Of a stretch of 34,292 bases of DNA, positions 8,515-16,711 are shown one piece after another; the first letter of the stretch is position 1; each line of letters opens with the position of its first letter. Below the pieces are notes generated by a model. That model saw only the letters and a list, made by a program, of their open reading frames with translations. It had not been told where the DNA came from and made no database searches. The stretch is from an uncultured bacterium (GTDB taxonomy: Bacteria; Actinomycetota; Coriobacteriia; Coriobacteriales; Coriobacteriaceae): the NCBI GenBank assembly GCA_905215445.1, contig CAJMPZ010000020.1, forward strand, positions 1 through 34,292. The letters run 5' to 3'. A program made the translations under genes and the position numbers.

Positions 8515-10364
8515 GAAAGATCACTCTCCGTATAGGTTCTTTGGTATCCGAGCAAATATAGGCATATCCCAACGATTATAGAGGATAGGGTTCCCGCAAC
8601 TGCCGCCTTGGCGGCGACCGCGGCTGCAAGGCTGGCAATTTCCATATGGTGTGCAAGACAGGATGCCGCTGCGCAGCCGATGCCGGTGACGGCGATGGCG
8701 GCGATTGCGGCAAGGTTTGAGCCCTGGTCGGCACGCTTGGCATGGGCATTGAGCAGTGCAGATGACGCTGCGGCAGTTGTCGCGACCAGCACAAAGGCAG
8801 CCCAAAGGAGCGGGTCTTCCAGCGCTGCGGCAACGTTACCGAGCCCCAGCACGCCTCCGGCTGAAAGCGCGACCGTCGCCAGACGGGCAAAAAGCACGCC
8901 CATGCCCGTTGCCGCGGCGGCGCTTGCCGGGCCGAGCCAAAATGACGCGACGCCGGCGGCGACCCCAGCTGCCAGGAAGGTATTGCCAGTCAGACAGCCA
9001 AGCGCGAGTGCACAGGTGAGCGCGGCGCTCGCGGCAGCCTCGGTGCGACCCCAGGCGATCCACCAACCGGACATGGCAGCGGCAAAGATCACCGCGACGG
9101 GCAACATCGACAGGATGCCCTGCGCCTGCATGGTGGCGTTGGCCATGAGCACCAAAAAGCCCACAGCCGAGATGGCCGAGCCAATCTGGGGGGCCAGGCC
9201 GGCGGCCGCCCCAATCGCGATGGCCGCGGCAATAAGTCCGGGAAGCGCCGCGACGCCAGCCGTCTGCATGAGCAAAAAGCTGAAGGCTCCGCATGAGAGC
9301 GCCGAGATGGCGCGCATGGTGTAATCGCGTGCGCAGCTCCAGCGCGTGCCCGCCCAGCCAAGTGCGGGGTCGACCTCGATGGCGTCGTCCTCGTAGTACG
9401 ACGGCTCGATATCGTCGAGCTCTTGCTCGTCATCCGAAAGCTCGCCAATCATTTGCTCCAGACTGCGACGGCCCTCGCGCACGCTGCCCAGACCGGCAAG
9501 GAGTTGGTCGCAAAATGCCTCGATGCTGTTGGGGCGGTCCTGCGGCATGGGGGAGAGCGCGCTCATGAGCGCGGCCTCGGCTCCCGGGGGAAAGTGTGGT
9601 ATCAGCTCGCTGGGATAGGTGGCGCCGCCGATGATGCGGTCGAGCGAGTCGGCGGGCGTGGCCGCCATAAAGGGAGCGCTGCCGCACAAGCCCTCATAGA
9701 TAACGCAGGCAAGGGCAAAGACATCGGCGCGTTCGTCGACCGTGCCGGTCTCGATATCGAGCTGCTCGGGCGGCATGTAGCCGATGGTGCCGCCGCGCGA
9801 GCCGCCAAAGCCACCGGCGGACGACAGTCGCGCCATGCCAAAGTCGGTGAGCTTTACATTGCCCGAGTGGTCGATGAGCACGTTGGCGGGCTTAATGTCC
9901 AGGTGGAGTACGCCATTGCTATGGGCGAAGGTGAGCGCCTGGCCCAGGGCATCGGCAATGGCCGCGGCCTCGTCAAAGGTGAGCGAGTGGCCGTCCACGC
10001 GATGCAAAAACTCGGCCAGCGACATACCGTCGACATACTCCATGACCAGGTAGGCATAGGCTGTGTCATGCGTAAAGTCGATGACCTGCACGATATTGGG
10101 ATGTTGAAGCATGGCGGCAGTGTGCGCCTCGCGCAGGACATCCATGATGTCGCTGGCGGGCATGCCGGCACCGTTGATAAGGGGGATGCGCTTAATGGCG
10201 ACGCGGCGGCGCAGGTGCGTGTCGCGGCAAATCTCGATGGAGCCAAAACCGCCGGTCGCAAGTGTCTCGAGCGGCTGGTACCGCTTGAGCAGCTCGCGAG
10301 AGCTGGTGCCCTCCAAAGGAACGTCCGGCGAGAACCGGGCGGTATGTTGCGAGAAAAGCGGCAT
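8511..10364 (-). CDS. Non-RD Ser/Thr protein kinase with polytopic membrane C-terminus
   Basis: A 617-residue protein and the first gene of the operon. Residues about 30-290 form a protein kinase domain: Gly-rich loop ATGGFGS, catalytic Lys58, HLDIKPANV with Asp156 as catalytic base, DFG at 174-176 and an activation segment ending in PPE. The Arg of the HRD motif is Leu here (Leu155), so this is a non-RD kinase that may not need activation-loop phosphorylation. After an acidic linker (about 310-340) the C-terminal half is very hydrophobic, with roughly eight membrane spans, and has no PASTA repeats. The ATG at 10364 is chosen because GAGGG lies 6 nt upstream; a TTG two codons earlier is possible. 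What it senses is unknown; it could detect a membrane signal. Confidence 0.9.
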   Translation of the reverse strand: MPLFSQHTARFSPDVPLEGTSSRELLKRYQPLETLATGGFGSIEICRDTHLRRRVAIKRIPLINGAGMPASDIMDVLREAHTAAMLQHPNIVQVIDFTHDTAYAYLVMEYVDGMSLAEFLHRVDGHSLTFDEAAAIADALGQALTFAHSNGVLHLDIKPANVLIDHSGNVKLTDFGMARLSSAGGFGGSRGGTIGYMPPEQLDIETGTVDERADVFALACVIYEGLCGSAPFMAATPADSLDRIIGGATYPSELIPHFPPGAEAALMSALSPMPQDRPNSIEAFCDQLLAGLGSVREGRRSLEQMIGELSDDEQELDDIEPSYYEDDAIEVDPALGWAGTRWSCARDYTMRAISALSCGAFSFLLMQTAGVAALPGLIAAAIAIGAAAGLAPQIGSAISAVGFLVLMANATMQAQGILSMLPVAVIFAAAMSGWWIAWGRTEAAASAALTCALALGCLTGNTFLAAGVAAGVASFWLGPASAAAATGMGVLFARLATVALSAGGVLGLGNVAAALEDPLLWAAFVLVATTAAASSALLNAHAKRADQGSNLAAIAAIAVTGIGCAAASCLAHHMEIASLAAAVAAKAAVAGTLSSIIVGICLYLLGYQRTYTESDLS

Positions 10365-10444
10365 GGCCAACCCTCGTGCGTTTAAAGTTCGTTTGCGAGT
10401 GGCGGGCGCGGAGCCGAGCCGTTCGCGGTGGCATAGATGCTGCT

Positions 10445-10453
10445 AGTGTAGCA
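10445..10453 (-). promoter_or_regulatory. Possible extended -10 promoter element for the kinase/FHA/wall operon
   Basis: On the minus strand the sequence reads TGCTACACT about 80 nt before the first kinase gene, which fits an extended -10 element (TGnTAnnnT). No convincing -35 is seen, which such promoters tolerate. This is the most promoter-like site ahead of the operon. Confidence 0.3.
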
Positions 10454-10520
10454 CGCTCGGGCGGATGGCGAGGAAACGGGGATGAGGTGGTCCGATCGAT
10501 TCGGGCCGTTTCGGCTCGTT

Positions 10521-10690
10521 CGGAAAGCGCATCCCAGTTTTCAGCCAAATAATGGGATGTGCTTTCCGATTGGGGTGGGCTGCGGAAACTGCATCCCAGA
10601 ATATTGGCCTGGAACGGGACGGACTTTCCGAATCGGCGCTCAAAAGGAAACCGCATCCCGCTTTGGAGCGGGGACTGCGGACAAAAGCCG
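10521..10690. repeat. Tandem palindromic repeats, 62-bp period, 2.5 to 3 copies
   Basis: Copies begin at 10521, 10583 and 10645. Each begins with a 16-nt arm of consensus mGGAAAnnGCATCCCr. In copies 1 and 2 this is followed by a 16-nt loop, a 16-nt inverted arm and a 14-nt spacer, giving exactly 62 nt. In copy 1 the arms 10521-10536 and 10553-10568 match at 15 of 16 positions. In copy 2 (10583-10598 and 10615-10630) they match at about 12 of 16. Copy 3 keeps the left arm but has a degenerate right half. Loop sequences differ while arms are conserved, as expected when the structure or the arm sequence is what matters. Confidence 0.75.
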
Positions 10691-10776
10691 GACCGTGACC
10701 TGGCTCGGATTGGAGTTAGCGTGAATCGTTGATGTTGGCCGGTGTGGGCATGGAGATAGATGAGCGGATCGAGCGA

Positions 10777-10782
10777 TATAAT
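10777..10782 (+). promoter_or_regulatory. Possible -10 element for the LuxR-type regulator
   Basis: A perfect TATAAT lies 19 nt before the preferred ATG at 10802, with the GGAGG ribosome site between them. No good -35 is seen at the expected distance, so an activator or another sigma factor may be needed. If used, it would exclude the longer start at 10760. Confidence 0.35.
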
Positions 10783-10801
10783 GACATGCTATGGAGGCCA
10801 T

Positions 10802-12937
10802 ATGCTTTTTTCCCGCCGTTCTGCTACGTCTGCCTGCGCCATTGCGCTTGTCGTAATGGCGGTCACCCCTTATCACCGGTTTTCATCTTCAATCGGCCTA
10901 GCGTCAGGTGCAATGACCTGGCTCGTTATCCTGGGCGCATGCCTCGCGGCGTTTGTTCATGGTGCTGCGCTATGCAAGGGGGGAATGAGAAGGCCGAGGC
11001 ATCTCGGTGCCATCGGTGTTTTCCTTGGTGTTATTGCAACGGTTCCCGAATGGGCCGACCTGGCTTTCTATGCTCGCGGAGACTCTATTCCAATCGTGTT
11101 TGCACCGATTTGGTTGTTACATGGCGTTTCGTGTGTCTCGTGCTTTGTTGGGTCGCTGCTTCTCTCATATGTTATTTGGGGCACGGCGGACTCTCCTTTG
11201 ACGCAGAGGTCGACACGGACTGACGAAAGGGAAACTCGTCACCCGCAGGACGCGATTTTTACAGAAACAATAGCCGTCATGTCTTGCCTGCTGTTTTGCT
11301 GTCGAGTTTCATGGAGAGTCGTTCCCGAGCCATGGGGGATGCCCCCTGTAACGGCCGCGTCAATTGGCCTTGCGCTTTTAATTCCGTTGGTCTATCTCGC
11401 ATTGACTGTGGCCCCGCCGTTTTGCCGCCCTCGTGCCTTTGGCCATGGGCGGCGCGACGTGTTTGCCTGTTCTGTGCTCGTAGCAGTTCCTATTGGTCTT
11501 ATTCCGGCTGTTGAGGCGGCATACTTCGCAAGCGATGCCGTGGTCATTGCATTGCTGGCGATGGGGTCCGTTATCGCTGCTGCCTTCGTATGCATGTTGC
11601 TAAGGGGGAAACGGGACAACAATTCGGATATCGCCTGTGCGTCCGACCCATTCGATGCGGGGGCGTTTTCCCCCGCCCTGTCGCCTAGAGAAGAGCAGTT
11701 TGTTCGACTGCTGCTCAAAGGGAAAACGCCGGCGGAAATTGCCAAGGAGACGGATACGAAGCCATCGACGGTGAGAACAACGCTTCACCGAGCATACGGG
11801 AAGGCGTCGGTTGCGGGCTCACGCGAGCTCGTGGCGCTGTTTGCGGGTGAGGGCGATACTGTAGGGCATGAGCTACCGCAGCGGCATGCTGACGATATAG
11901 TGGCATCAGCTCGAACGCGCCGGCTGTTTCGATACCTGCTCACATTATTCTTTATCCTCCTTGCGGCGGGGCCCTTGGTAATGGCGGATAGCGATTGGGG
12001 GTCCGGTGTTTCGCGGGCTGTCGCCTTTTCCCTCTTAAGCTACGCATTGGGTCTCGGACTGCTTCTGTCGCTACGCTACGCGGGTGGAAAAGCGAATCGT
12101 GGCGCTGCGCTGGATAGAGCGGGTGAAGCGATTTGGCTCGGAAGCCCGTACGTATGGGCGGTGCTATCTGCTGTGGAATGGTCTTTTATCTATATCGCGG
12201 CATTGATGTGCATACGCGTTCCGTTGATGGCTGTGCCGGTCCTGTTTTGCGGCGTGGCGTCTACGGCTTCGCTCGCTGTTGGGCTGCGTCCGTTTAAGGT
12301 GCATGCCCATGCTCGGGCTATCGTGCCGTTGGTGTCAATGGGCATGGTTGCCTTAATCTATGCGGTCGCTAGGGGGCGAATCCATGGACTTGCGGTGCTG
12401 ACGGGGGTGCTGCTCACATATATAGTGATGCGAAGCTGTCCGCAGCGCAAAATGCTTGGGATATGGATGCTTTGCTTCGGGGCGACGGCTCCTGTTTGGG
12501 CTGTCTTGCTCAATATGGTGCAGGATCTGACGGTTTTCGAGCCGTTGTTCCTCGCGTCGTTGTTGGGGCAAAGTTCGGCTGTCAATGTCGTCGTGGCAAC
12601 GGTGATTGTTTGCTGGTCTGTGCCCATGTTCGTTACGCACATCGCGCTCGCCCGCTCGGTTGAGGACGAGAAGGCCGTCTTGGAGTACCGGGCGAACGGG
12701 TCCACCGAAACGGCCCGCGTGCGCCAGCTGGCCCTGCTTACGTCGCGCTCCCTTTCTGATGTTCAGTCGCAAATTTTGCTGATGACGGCAGAGGGGGCAA
12801 CGACAAAGGCCATTGCGGAGGATGTCGGTTACGCTGCATCTACGGTGCAAGCGCTGCGGTCTGCATCTTACCGCCAGTTGAAGATCAAGAATAAGGCGGA
12901 GCTAATTTTATTGTTATCGCAGGTAAATAACGTGTAA
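10802..12937 (+). CDS. LuxR-type regulator with two membrane blocks and two HTH domains
   Basis: A 711-residue protein built as membrane block, HTH, membrane block, HTH. About six or seven hydrophobic segments fill the first 250 residues. A canonical LuxR HTH follows at about 290-350 (LSPREEQF, then EIAKETDTKPSTVRTT). A second hydrophobic block lies at about 375-590 and a more degenerate HTH at about 640-705 (AIAEDVGYAASTVQAL). Coriobacteria carry many LuxR regulators with one N-terminal membrane domain and one C-terminal HTH; this looks like two such units in one frame. The ATG at 10802 is preferred because GGAGG lies 4 nt before it; the in-frame ATG at 10760 also has a GGAG and remains possible. 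It precedes an ABC-type peptide cluster and is its likely regulator, by position only. Confidence 0.85.
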   Translation: MLFSRRSATSACAIALVVMAVTPYHRFSSSIGLASGAMTWLVILGACLAAFVHGAALCKGGMRRPRHLGAIGVFLGVIATVPEWADLAFYARGDSIPIVFAPIWLLHGVSCVSCFVGSLLLSYVIWGTADSPLTQRSTRTDERETRHPQDAIFTETIAVMSCLLFCCRVSWRVVPEPWGMPPVTAASIGLALLIPLVYLALTVAPPFCRPRAFGHGRRDVFACSVLVAVPIGLIPAVEAAYFASDAVVIALLAMGSVIAAAFVCMLLRGKRDNNSDIACASDPFDAGAFSPALSPREEQFVRLLLKGKTPAEIAKETDTKPSTVRTTLHRAYGKASVAGSRELVALFAGEGDTVGHELPQRHADDIVASARTRRLFRYLLTLFFILLAAGPLVMADSDWGSGVSRAVAFSLLSYALGLGLLLSLRYAGGKANRGAALDRAGEAIWLGSPYVWAVLSAVEWSFIYIAALMCIRVPLMAVPVLFCGVASTASLAVGLRPFKVHAHARAIVPLVSMGMVALIYAVARGRIHGLAVLTGVLLTYIVMRSCPQRKMLGIWMLCFGATAPVWAVLLNMVQDLTVFEPLFLASLLGQSSAVNVVVATVIVCWSVPMFVTHIALARSVEDEKAVLEYRANGSTETARVRQLALLTSRSLSDVQSQILLMTAEGATTKAIAEDVGYAASTVQALRSASYRQLKIKNKAELILLLSQVNNV

Positions 12938-13046
12938 ACGCCTGAGCAATCAACTCAATAGCGGGTGTTTACAGACATTTTTCTCTATTCATGCGAAGGT
13001 TGCCGTGCGTCGACGCATTGTTAACCGCTTTTGATTGGAGAAGGCC

Positions 13047-13559
13047 ATGATTAAGCCAAGGAGCGCTATTGCTCTAATCGGAGTCGGCTTGGTGATTGCA
13101 GCTGGTCTGTCCCTAGGGGTTCCCGCTGCATCGTTTGCACAAGAGGAGTTTGACACCTCTCAGGTTTCCAGCATTACTCAAAACGCCGATACGGGAATTA
13201 CGACCTGTACGAACAATGCCGATAAGGCATTTAGTTTTCAATGTGCCGGGACGAGTGCAACTGGCTACCGTCAAAAGGATGATTCCTCATCGCTCTATCT
13301 GGATATCCAGGGCCATACGGGAAATCCGCTTCGGTTATATACAGACGGTGCGTATAACACAAGCGGTAGCGGCAGCATGAATTGTACTCAGGGAACGTAT
13401 CGTTCGAATCACAAGGGACAGTGGGAAATGTATAACCTCGTCCGTGAGAACGGGCGATCTGCGGCGCGACTGACTGCATGGGCGGAGTCTGGCTACGGCA
13501 CTGTTATTGGTGTATGGAGCCCCGACTGCGTCGGGCATTTCCACAAGCTTCCCGCATAG
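13047..13559 (+). CDS. Small secreted protein, resembles DUF2712-type secreted proteins
   Basis: A 170-residue protein with a clear Sec signal peptide: positive start MIKPR, hydrophobic core, and likely cleavage after the AASFA stretch near residue 32. The mature part has four cysteines that could form two disulfides, a segment of the type AFSFQ...TGYRQKDDSSSLY near its start, and many Tyr, Ser and Gly. That pattern recalls the DUF2712 family of small secreted proteins that sit beside ABC transporters in Firmicutes, recalled from memory and not searched. ATG at 13047 is chosen for GGAG 6 nt upstream. It is the first gene after the regulator and is followed by two permeases, an ATPase and an anchored protein. 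It may be a bacteriocin-like effector, exported factor or signal; the function is not established. Confidence 0.75.
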   Translation: MIKPRSAIALIGVGLVIAAGLSLGVPAASFAQEEFDTSQVSSITQNADTGITTCTNNADKAFSFQCAGTSATGYRQKDDSSSLYLDIQGHTGNPLRLYTDGAYNTSGSGSMNCTQGTYRSNHKGQWEMYNLVRENGRSAARLTAWAESGYGTVIGVWSPDCVGHFHKLPA

Positions 13560-13572
13560 TTGTTTGAAATGG

Positions 13573-13605
13573 CTCCCTTCCGGCTTTCTGGGTCGGAAGG
13601 GGGAG
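13573..13605 (+). promoter_or_regulatory. Hairpin covering the ribosome site of the first permease gene
   Basis: CTCCCTTCCG (13573-13582) can pair with CGGAAGGGGGAG (13594-13605), leaving a 2-nt bulge and an 11-nt loop. The 3' arm is part of the GGGGGAGGAGG ribosome-binding site for the gene at 13614. No U-tract follows, so it is better read as a translation-damping or mRNA-processing hairpin than as a terminator. It would let the secreted protein be made in excess over the transporter. Confidence 0.5.
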
Positions 13606-13613
13606 GAGGACGT

Positions 13614-14495
13614 ATGAACCAAAAGCTCGCAAGATACGAACTGTCGAAAACGATTAGACGTCCAGCTTTTATCCTTGCTCTCTTGATTGCGGTCGCAGTT
13701 GCAATAGCTGCCGCGCTGGAGCCGTGGGCAAATTTGGAAAAAGAGCGTCACAACCTTCTTTCTTTTGGTTACGGCGTTGGCGTGCAAGCCGAAAATTATC
13801 TCGGTCAAACACGTGAAAGCAGCTTCGGTAACTGGATTGTTGTGAGCGCGAACGCGCCGCTGTCTGCGTCGGTGTTTTTCTATGCACTGCCCCTGCTTGC
13901 AATGTTGGCTGGATCTTGGTCGTGCCTCTTTGAGCGTTTGAGTGGTTATGACATGCAGATATGCACGCGCGTTTCCAGAAAGGCGTACGTGAACGTAAAG
14001 ATGCTGTCTGCTTTCCTCTCCGCGTTTACAGTGACTGCCATTCCTCTGCTCGTCAATTTCCTGATCGTCTCGATGCTTTTTCCTGCGTATCTTCCTCGGG
14101 TCGATGAGTCGACTTACGTAGGACTTTACCTGCATAGCTACTTCTCCGGTCTATTTTATTCGCATCCTTTGTCGTATGTGCTCGCATACACGCTGTTCGA
14201 TGCTGTCACGCTCGGGACTTTATCCATGGCTGTAACTGGCTTCTCAATTTTGTTTCGTAGCAGAATCAAAGCGATAATTGTCCCGTATCTGCTAATGGTT
14301 GCGTGGCATTTTGCAAATGGCTGGATCTTCGGCGTAATGGCTTGCGTGGGGTTTAACTGCAATATCCTCAACAGCATCAGGTCGGAATCGCTGAATAACT
14401 GGCCAGACATTCGAGCCGGTTTTGCGGAAATCATATTATTGACCCTTGCTTCGTTGGCTTTTTCTGGGGCGTGGAAAAGGCGGGAGATGGTCTGA
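13614..14495 (+). CDS. ABC transporter permease subunit, first of two
   Basis: A 293-residue membrane protein with about six hydrophobic spans. It has the ABC-2-type layout: a short cytoplasmic N-terminus with a first span at about 19-36, a large outside loop, then five spans in the second part. ATG at 13614 follows a very strong GGGGGAGGAGG site, itself within a hairpin. The stop overlaps the start of the next gene (TGATG). It pairs with the second permease and the ATPase. No catalytic motif is expected or seen. The cargo or protective target is unknown; the neighbouring secreted protein is the obvious candidate. Confidence 0.8.
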   Translation: MNQKLARYELSKTIRRPAFILALLIAVAVAIAAALEPWANLEKERHNLLSFGYGVGVQAENYLGQTRESSFGNWIVVSANAPLSASVFFYALPLLAMLAGSWSCLFERLSGYDMQICTRVSRKAYVNVKMLSAFLSAFTVTAIPLLVNFLIVSMLFPAYLPRVDESTYVGLYLHSYFSGLFYSHPLSYVLAYTLFDAVTLGTLSMAVTGFSILFRSRIKAIIVPYLLMVAWHFANGWIFGVMACVGFNCNILNSIRSESLNNWPDIRAGFAEIILLTLASLAFSGAWKRREMV

Positions 14496-15331
14496 TGCTG
14501 TTTAGGCTGGTCGCCGCGGACCTGAGGACCGTTTTGAAGAAGAACATCATTACCTTTATTGCGATTGCAGCAGTGACCGTTGCGAACCTGGTGTACGCCT
14601 ACGGATTGTCTTCTGTGTATGGGGTCAGGACGGATACCTTGGGGTTTGCGGACAATCTTGCGCTCGTGTTTGCCGGATCTGCTCCGTTTGAGCCTAGGCC
14701 CGGGGTCATGTTTGTGCCTCCGCTAGGATGGCTATTTCTCATTCTGCTTATTCTCTATACAACACTCGATTATCCCGCCGAATCGTTGCACGGGTTTGGT
14801 TTGCAAACGCTTGTCCGATGCCGGGCGAGAACCCTTTGGTGGGTCTCGCGTTTTATCTCAGTAACGGCAATAACGGCATTTTCGCTGCTTGTGGTGGTTT
14901 GCTCTGTTGTGATTTGGAGCTTGATGGTGAGCGCCTCGTTCAGCGCGGTCATCCATGGCGAGTCGCTTCAGCTGGCTAATTTGGCGCCGTGGTTTCTCAA
15001 AGTGGGCGAGGCGGATGCGCTGCCGTTTTTCATAGGTCTCTTTTTTGCTTTTGAGGCGCTTGCGTTTGCACAGGCAGCGGTTGGGTTTGTGCTTGGGCCG
15101 TCAGCCTCATTTGCGGTTGTAATGAGCTACCTGATCTGTTCGGCATATGCGCGGCATTGGGCGCTGCTGGGAAATGCCTTGATGCTGTTGCGCTGGGGTG
15201 GAATCGTCAAAGAAGGAATTGCGACGGGCTCGAGTGGCTTGTTTTCAATTGTGATTATGTCGTTATGTCTATCGTTGGGTGGACTGTGGTTTCGAAAGGC
15301 CGACCTTATCGAAAAGAGGGACAAGATATGA
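14495..15331 (+). CDS. ABC transporter permease subunit, second of two
   Basis: A 278-residue membrane protein with about six hydrophobic spans and a large outside loop after the first. It starts with ATG at 14495, overlapping the previous stop by one base, with GGGAG 8 nt upstream. Its own stop overlaps the ATPase start (ATGA). The tight overlaps say the three proteins are made together as one transporter, probably as a permease heterodimer with two ATPases. It is not closely similar to the first permease by eye. Confidence 0.8.
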   Translation: MLFRLVAADLRTVLKKNIITFIAIAAVTVANLVYAYGLSSVYGVRTDTLGFADNLALVFAGSAPFEPRPGVMFVPPLGWLFLILLILYTTLDYPAESLHGFGLQTLVRCRARTLWWVSRFISVTAITAFSLLVVVCSVVIWSLMVSASFSAVIHGESLQLANLAPWFLKVGEADALPFFIGLFFAFEALAFAQAAVGFVLGPSASFAVVMSYLICSAYARHWALLGNALMLLRWGGIVKEGIATGSSGLFSIVIMSLCLSLGGLWFRKADLIEKRDKI

Positions 15332-15972
15332 GCGTGATCGTTAGGGACGTATCGAAGCGCATGGGCAAAAACGATGTCCTGCGCAACGTGTCTATCGAGG
15401 TTGACCCTGGGACTGTGGTCGGGCTTCAGGGGATAAACGGTTCGGGCAAGACCATGCTTATGCGAGCGGTCTGCGGATTGATTAGACCCACCGAGGGCGA
15501 AATCATTATCGATGGTCAAAGACTTGGGGCTGATATCTCGTTTCCGCCGAGTCTTGGGATGTTGATAGAGGCTCCTTCCTTTTTAGGATATCTGTCTGGC
15601 TACGACAATCTGGAACTCATAGCTCAAATCAAGGGCGTTGCCACCCCCGAGGACATTCGCTCCGCCCTGCGGCTCGTGGGGCTCGATGCAGACGAAAAAA
15701 AGAAGTTCCGAGCATACTCGCTTGGGATGAAGCAGCGTCTGGGGATAGCTGCGGCGATTATGGAAAAGCCGAAGCTGCTTGTTCTCGATGAACCAACAAA
15801 TGCCCTCGACGAAGCGGGCGTTGAAATGCTCAAGCGTGTTGTGGCGATGGCGGCATCAACGGGTCGCGAGGTTCTTCTGTCTAGCCATGACGGAGAGGTG
15901 CTCGAGGAGCTGGCCGATCGGGTTTACTGCATGCGCGACGGTGCCGTTGTGGAAGTTCGGGAAAGGTCGTGA
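15328..15972 (+). CDS. ABC transporter ATP-binding subunit
   Basis: A 214-residue ATPase that powers the two preceding permeases. Visible are Walker A GINGSGKTM (about residue 35), the ABC signature in degenerate form YSLGMKQRLG, Walker B LLVLDEP and the H-loop SSHD. It is short but complete, as usual for bacteriocin-immunity and antibiotic-type ABC-2 ATPases. ATG at 15328 overlaps the permease stop by 4 nt and has AGAGGG upstream. The next gene begins at its stop codon. Confidence 0.92.
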   Translation: MSVIVRDVSKRMGKNDVLRNVSIEVDPGTVVGLQGINGSGKTMLMRAVCGLIRPTEGEIIIDGQRLGADISFPPSLGMLIEAPSFLGYLSGYDNLELIAQIKGVATPEDIRSALRLVGLDADEKKKFRAYSLGMKQRLGIAAAIMEKPKLLVLDEPTNALDEAGVEMLKRVVAMAASTGREVLLSSHDGEVLEELADRVYCMRDGAVVEVRERS

Positions 15973-15977
15973 GCGCG

Positions 15978-16637
15978 ATGAAGAAGACCCTGTGGACGAG
16001 AAGATCGGCGCTCGCGCTTTTTTGCTGTGCTGCTACCGGCCTTGCGGGCATGAGGGTGAGCGTCGTTAACAGGAATCGGACAGTCATTCCTGAGAAATAT
16101 TACGCGGAGGGCGAATGGCTCTCGATGGATGGAGCGTTTCTGGGATCGAAGGATGTGGTGACTGATGGGTATTCGTTTTGCATAGATGGAGCAGAACTAC
16201 TCACGCCGCGCGAGTATCTCAAACGAGCGCATGACGATTATTCAAAATATGGCACCGTGGATACGAAAACGAGACTGAAGGATGCCGACATCACGTGCGT
16301 TATCGCCGTAAAGATGCGTGTCAGAAATAGGGATAATATCGACGGTGGAATCAAAGCGTATGTTTGGCATCTGGTTCCGGAGTCTGCGCCAAACTATGAT
16401 TTTGTAGTCAATACCGATCTGATAACGCAAGCCATGCCGGTCCTTGGCGGCTCTGCTGCGTTTGCCGTGGAGGTTGGGGCAGAAAACGAGTTGCTCGTCC
16501 CATTTATGATGCAAAACACCAACGACTATTTCGAAGATTATGAAACCGTCCGTTTTGAGAAAGCGTTTCCCGGAGCCTATACGATGAAGATGACCGATCT
16601 GCCGGAGCGGAGGCTCTTAAGGTTTGAAGTGAAGTAA
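15978..16637 (+). CDS. Membrane-anchored or secreted protein of unknown function
   Basis: About 219 residues. An N-terminal signal or anchor (basic MKKTLWTRR, then a hydrophobic stretch to about residue 25) leads to a soluble beta-rich domain with no motif I recognise. GTG at 15969, overlapping the ATPase stop, is an alternative start three codons earlier; neither has a well-spaced ribosome site, so translation is probably coupled. It is the last gene of the ABC operon and likely works with the transporter outside the membrane, for example as an accessory or immunity protein. That role is inferred from position alone. Confidence 0.7.
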   Translation: MKKTLWTRRSALALFCCAATGLAGMRVSVVNRNRTVIPEKYYAEGEWLSMDGAFLGSKDVVTDGYSFCIDGAELLTPREYLKRAHDDYSKYGTVDTKTRLKDADITCVIAVKMRVRNRDNIDGGIKAYVWHLVPESAPNYDFVVNTDLITQAMPVLGGSAAFAVEVGAENELLVPFMMQNTNDYFEDYETVRFEKAFPGAYTMKMTDLPERRLLRFEVK

Positions 16638-16652
16638 CTCGAAGGTCCTGTT

Positions 16653-16692
16653 GGGGGAGCCTCATCCTACGCTGAAGCGGGATGAGATTCCC
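16653..16692. terminator. Imperfect hairpin between convergent genes
   Basis: CTCATCC (16661-16667) pairs with GGATGAG (16680-16686), and flanking GGGGGA and TTCCC extend it imperfectly. It lies between the plus-strand gene ending at 16637 and the minus-strand gene ending at 16712, where a bidirectional terminator is expected. There is no strong T-run. Confidence 0.35.
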
Positions 16693-16711
16693 TTCGCAGT
16701 GGCGCTCGGCC

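Larger units (their letters stand above)
10371..10801. other. Divergent intergenic region, 431 nt
   Basis: It separates the minus-strand kinase operon from the plus-strand LuxR-type regulator. It holds the possible minus-strand promoter near 10445, the 62-bp-period palindromic repeats at 10521-10690 and a TATAAT at 10777-10782. I see no supported gene in it. Confidence 0.7.

Noticed and set aside
10521..10690. CRISPR-like array
   Set aside because: Repeats occur as inverted pairs within each unit, there are under three units, and no cas genes are present.
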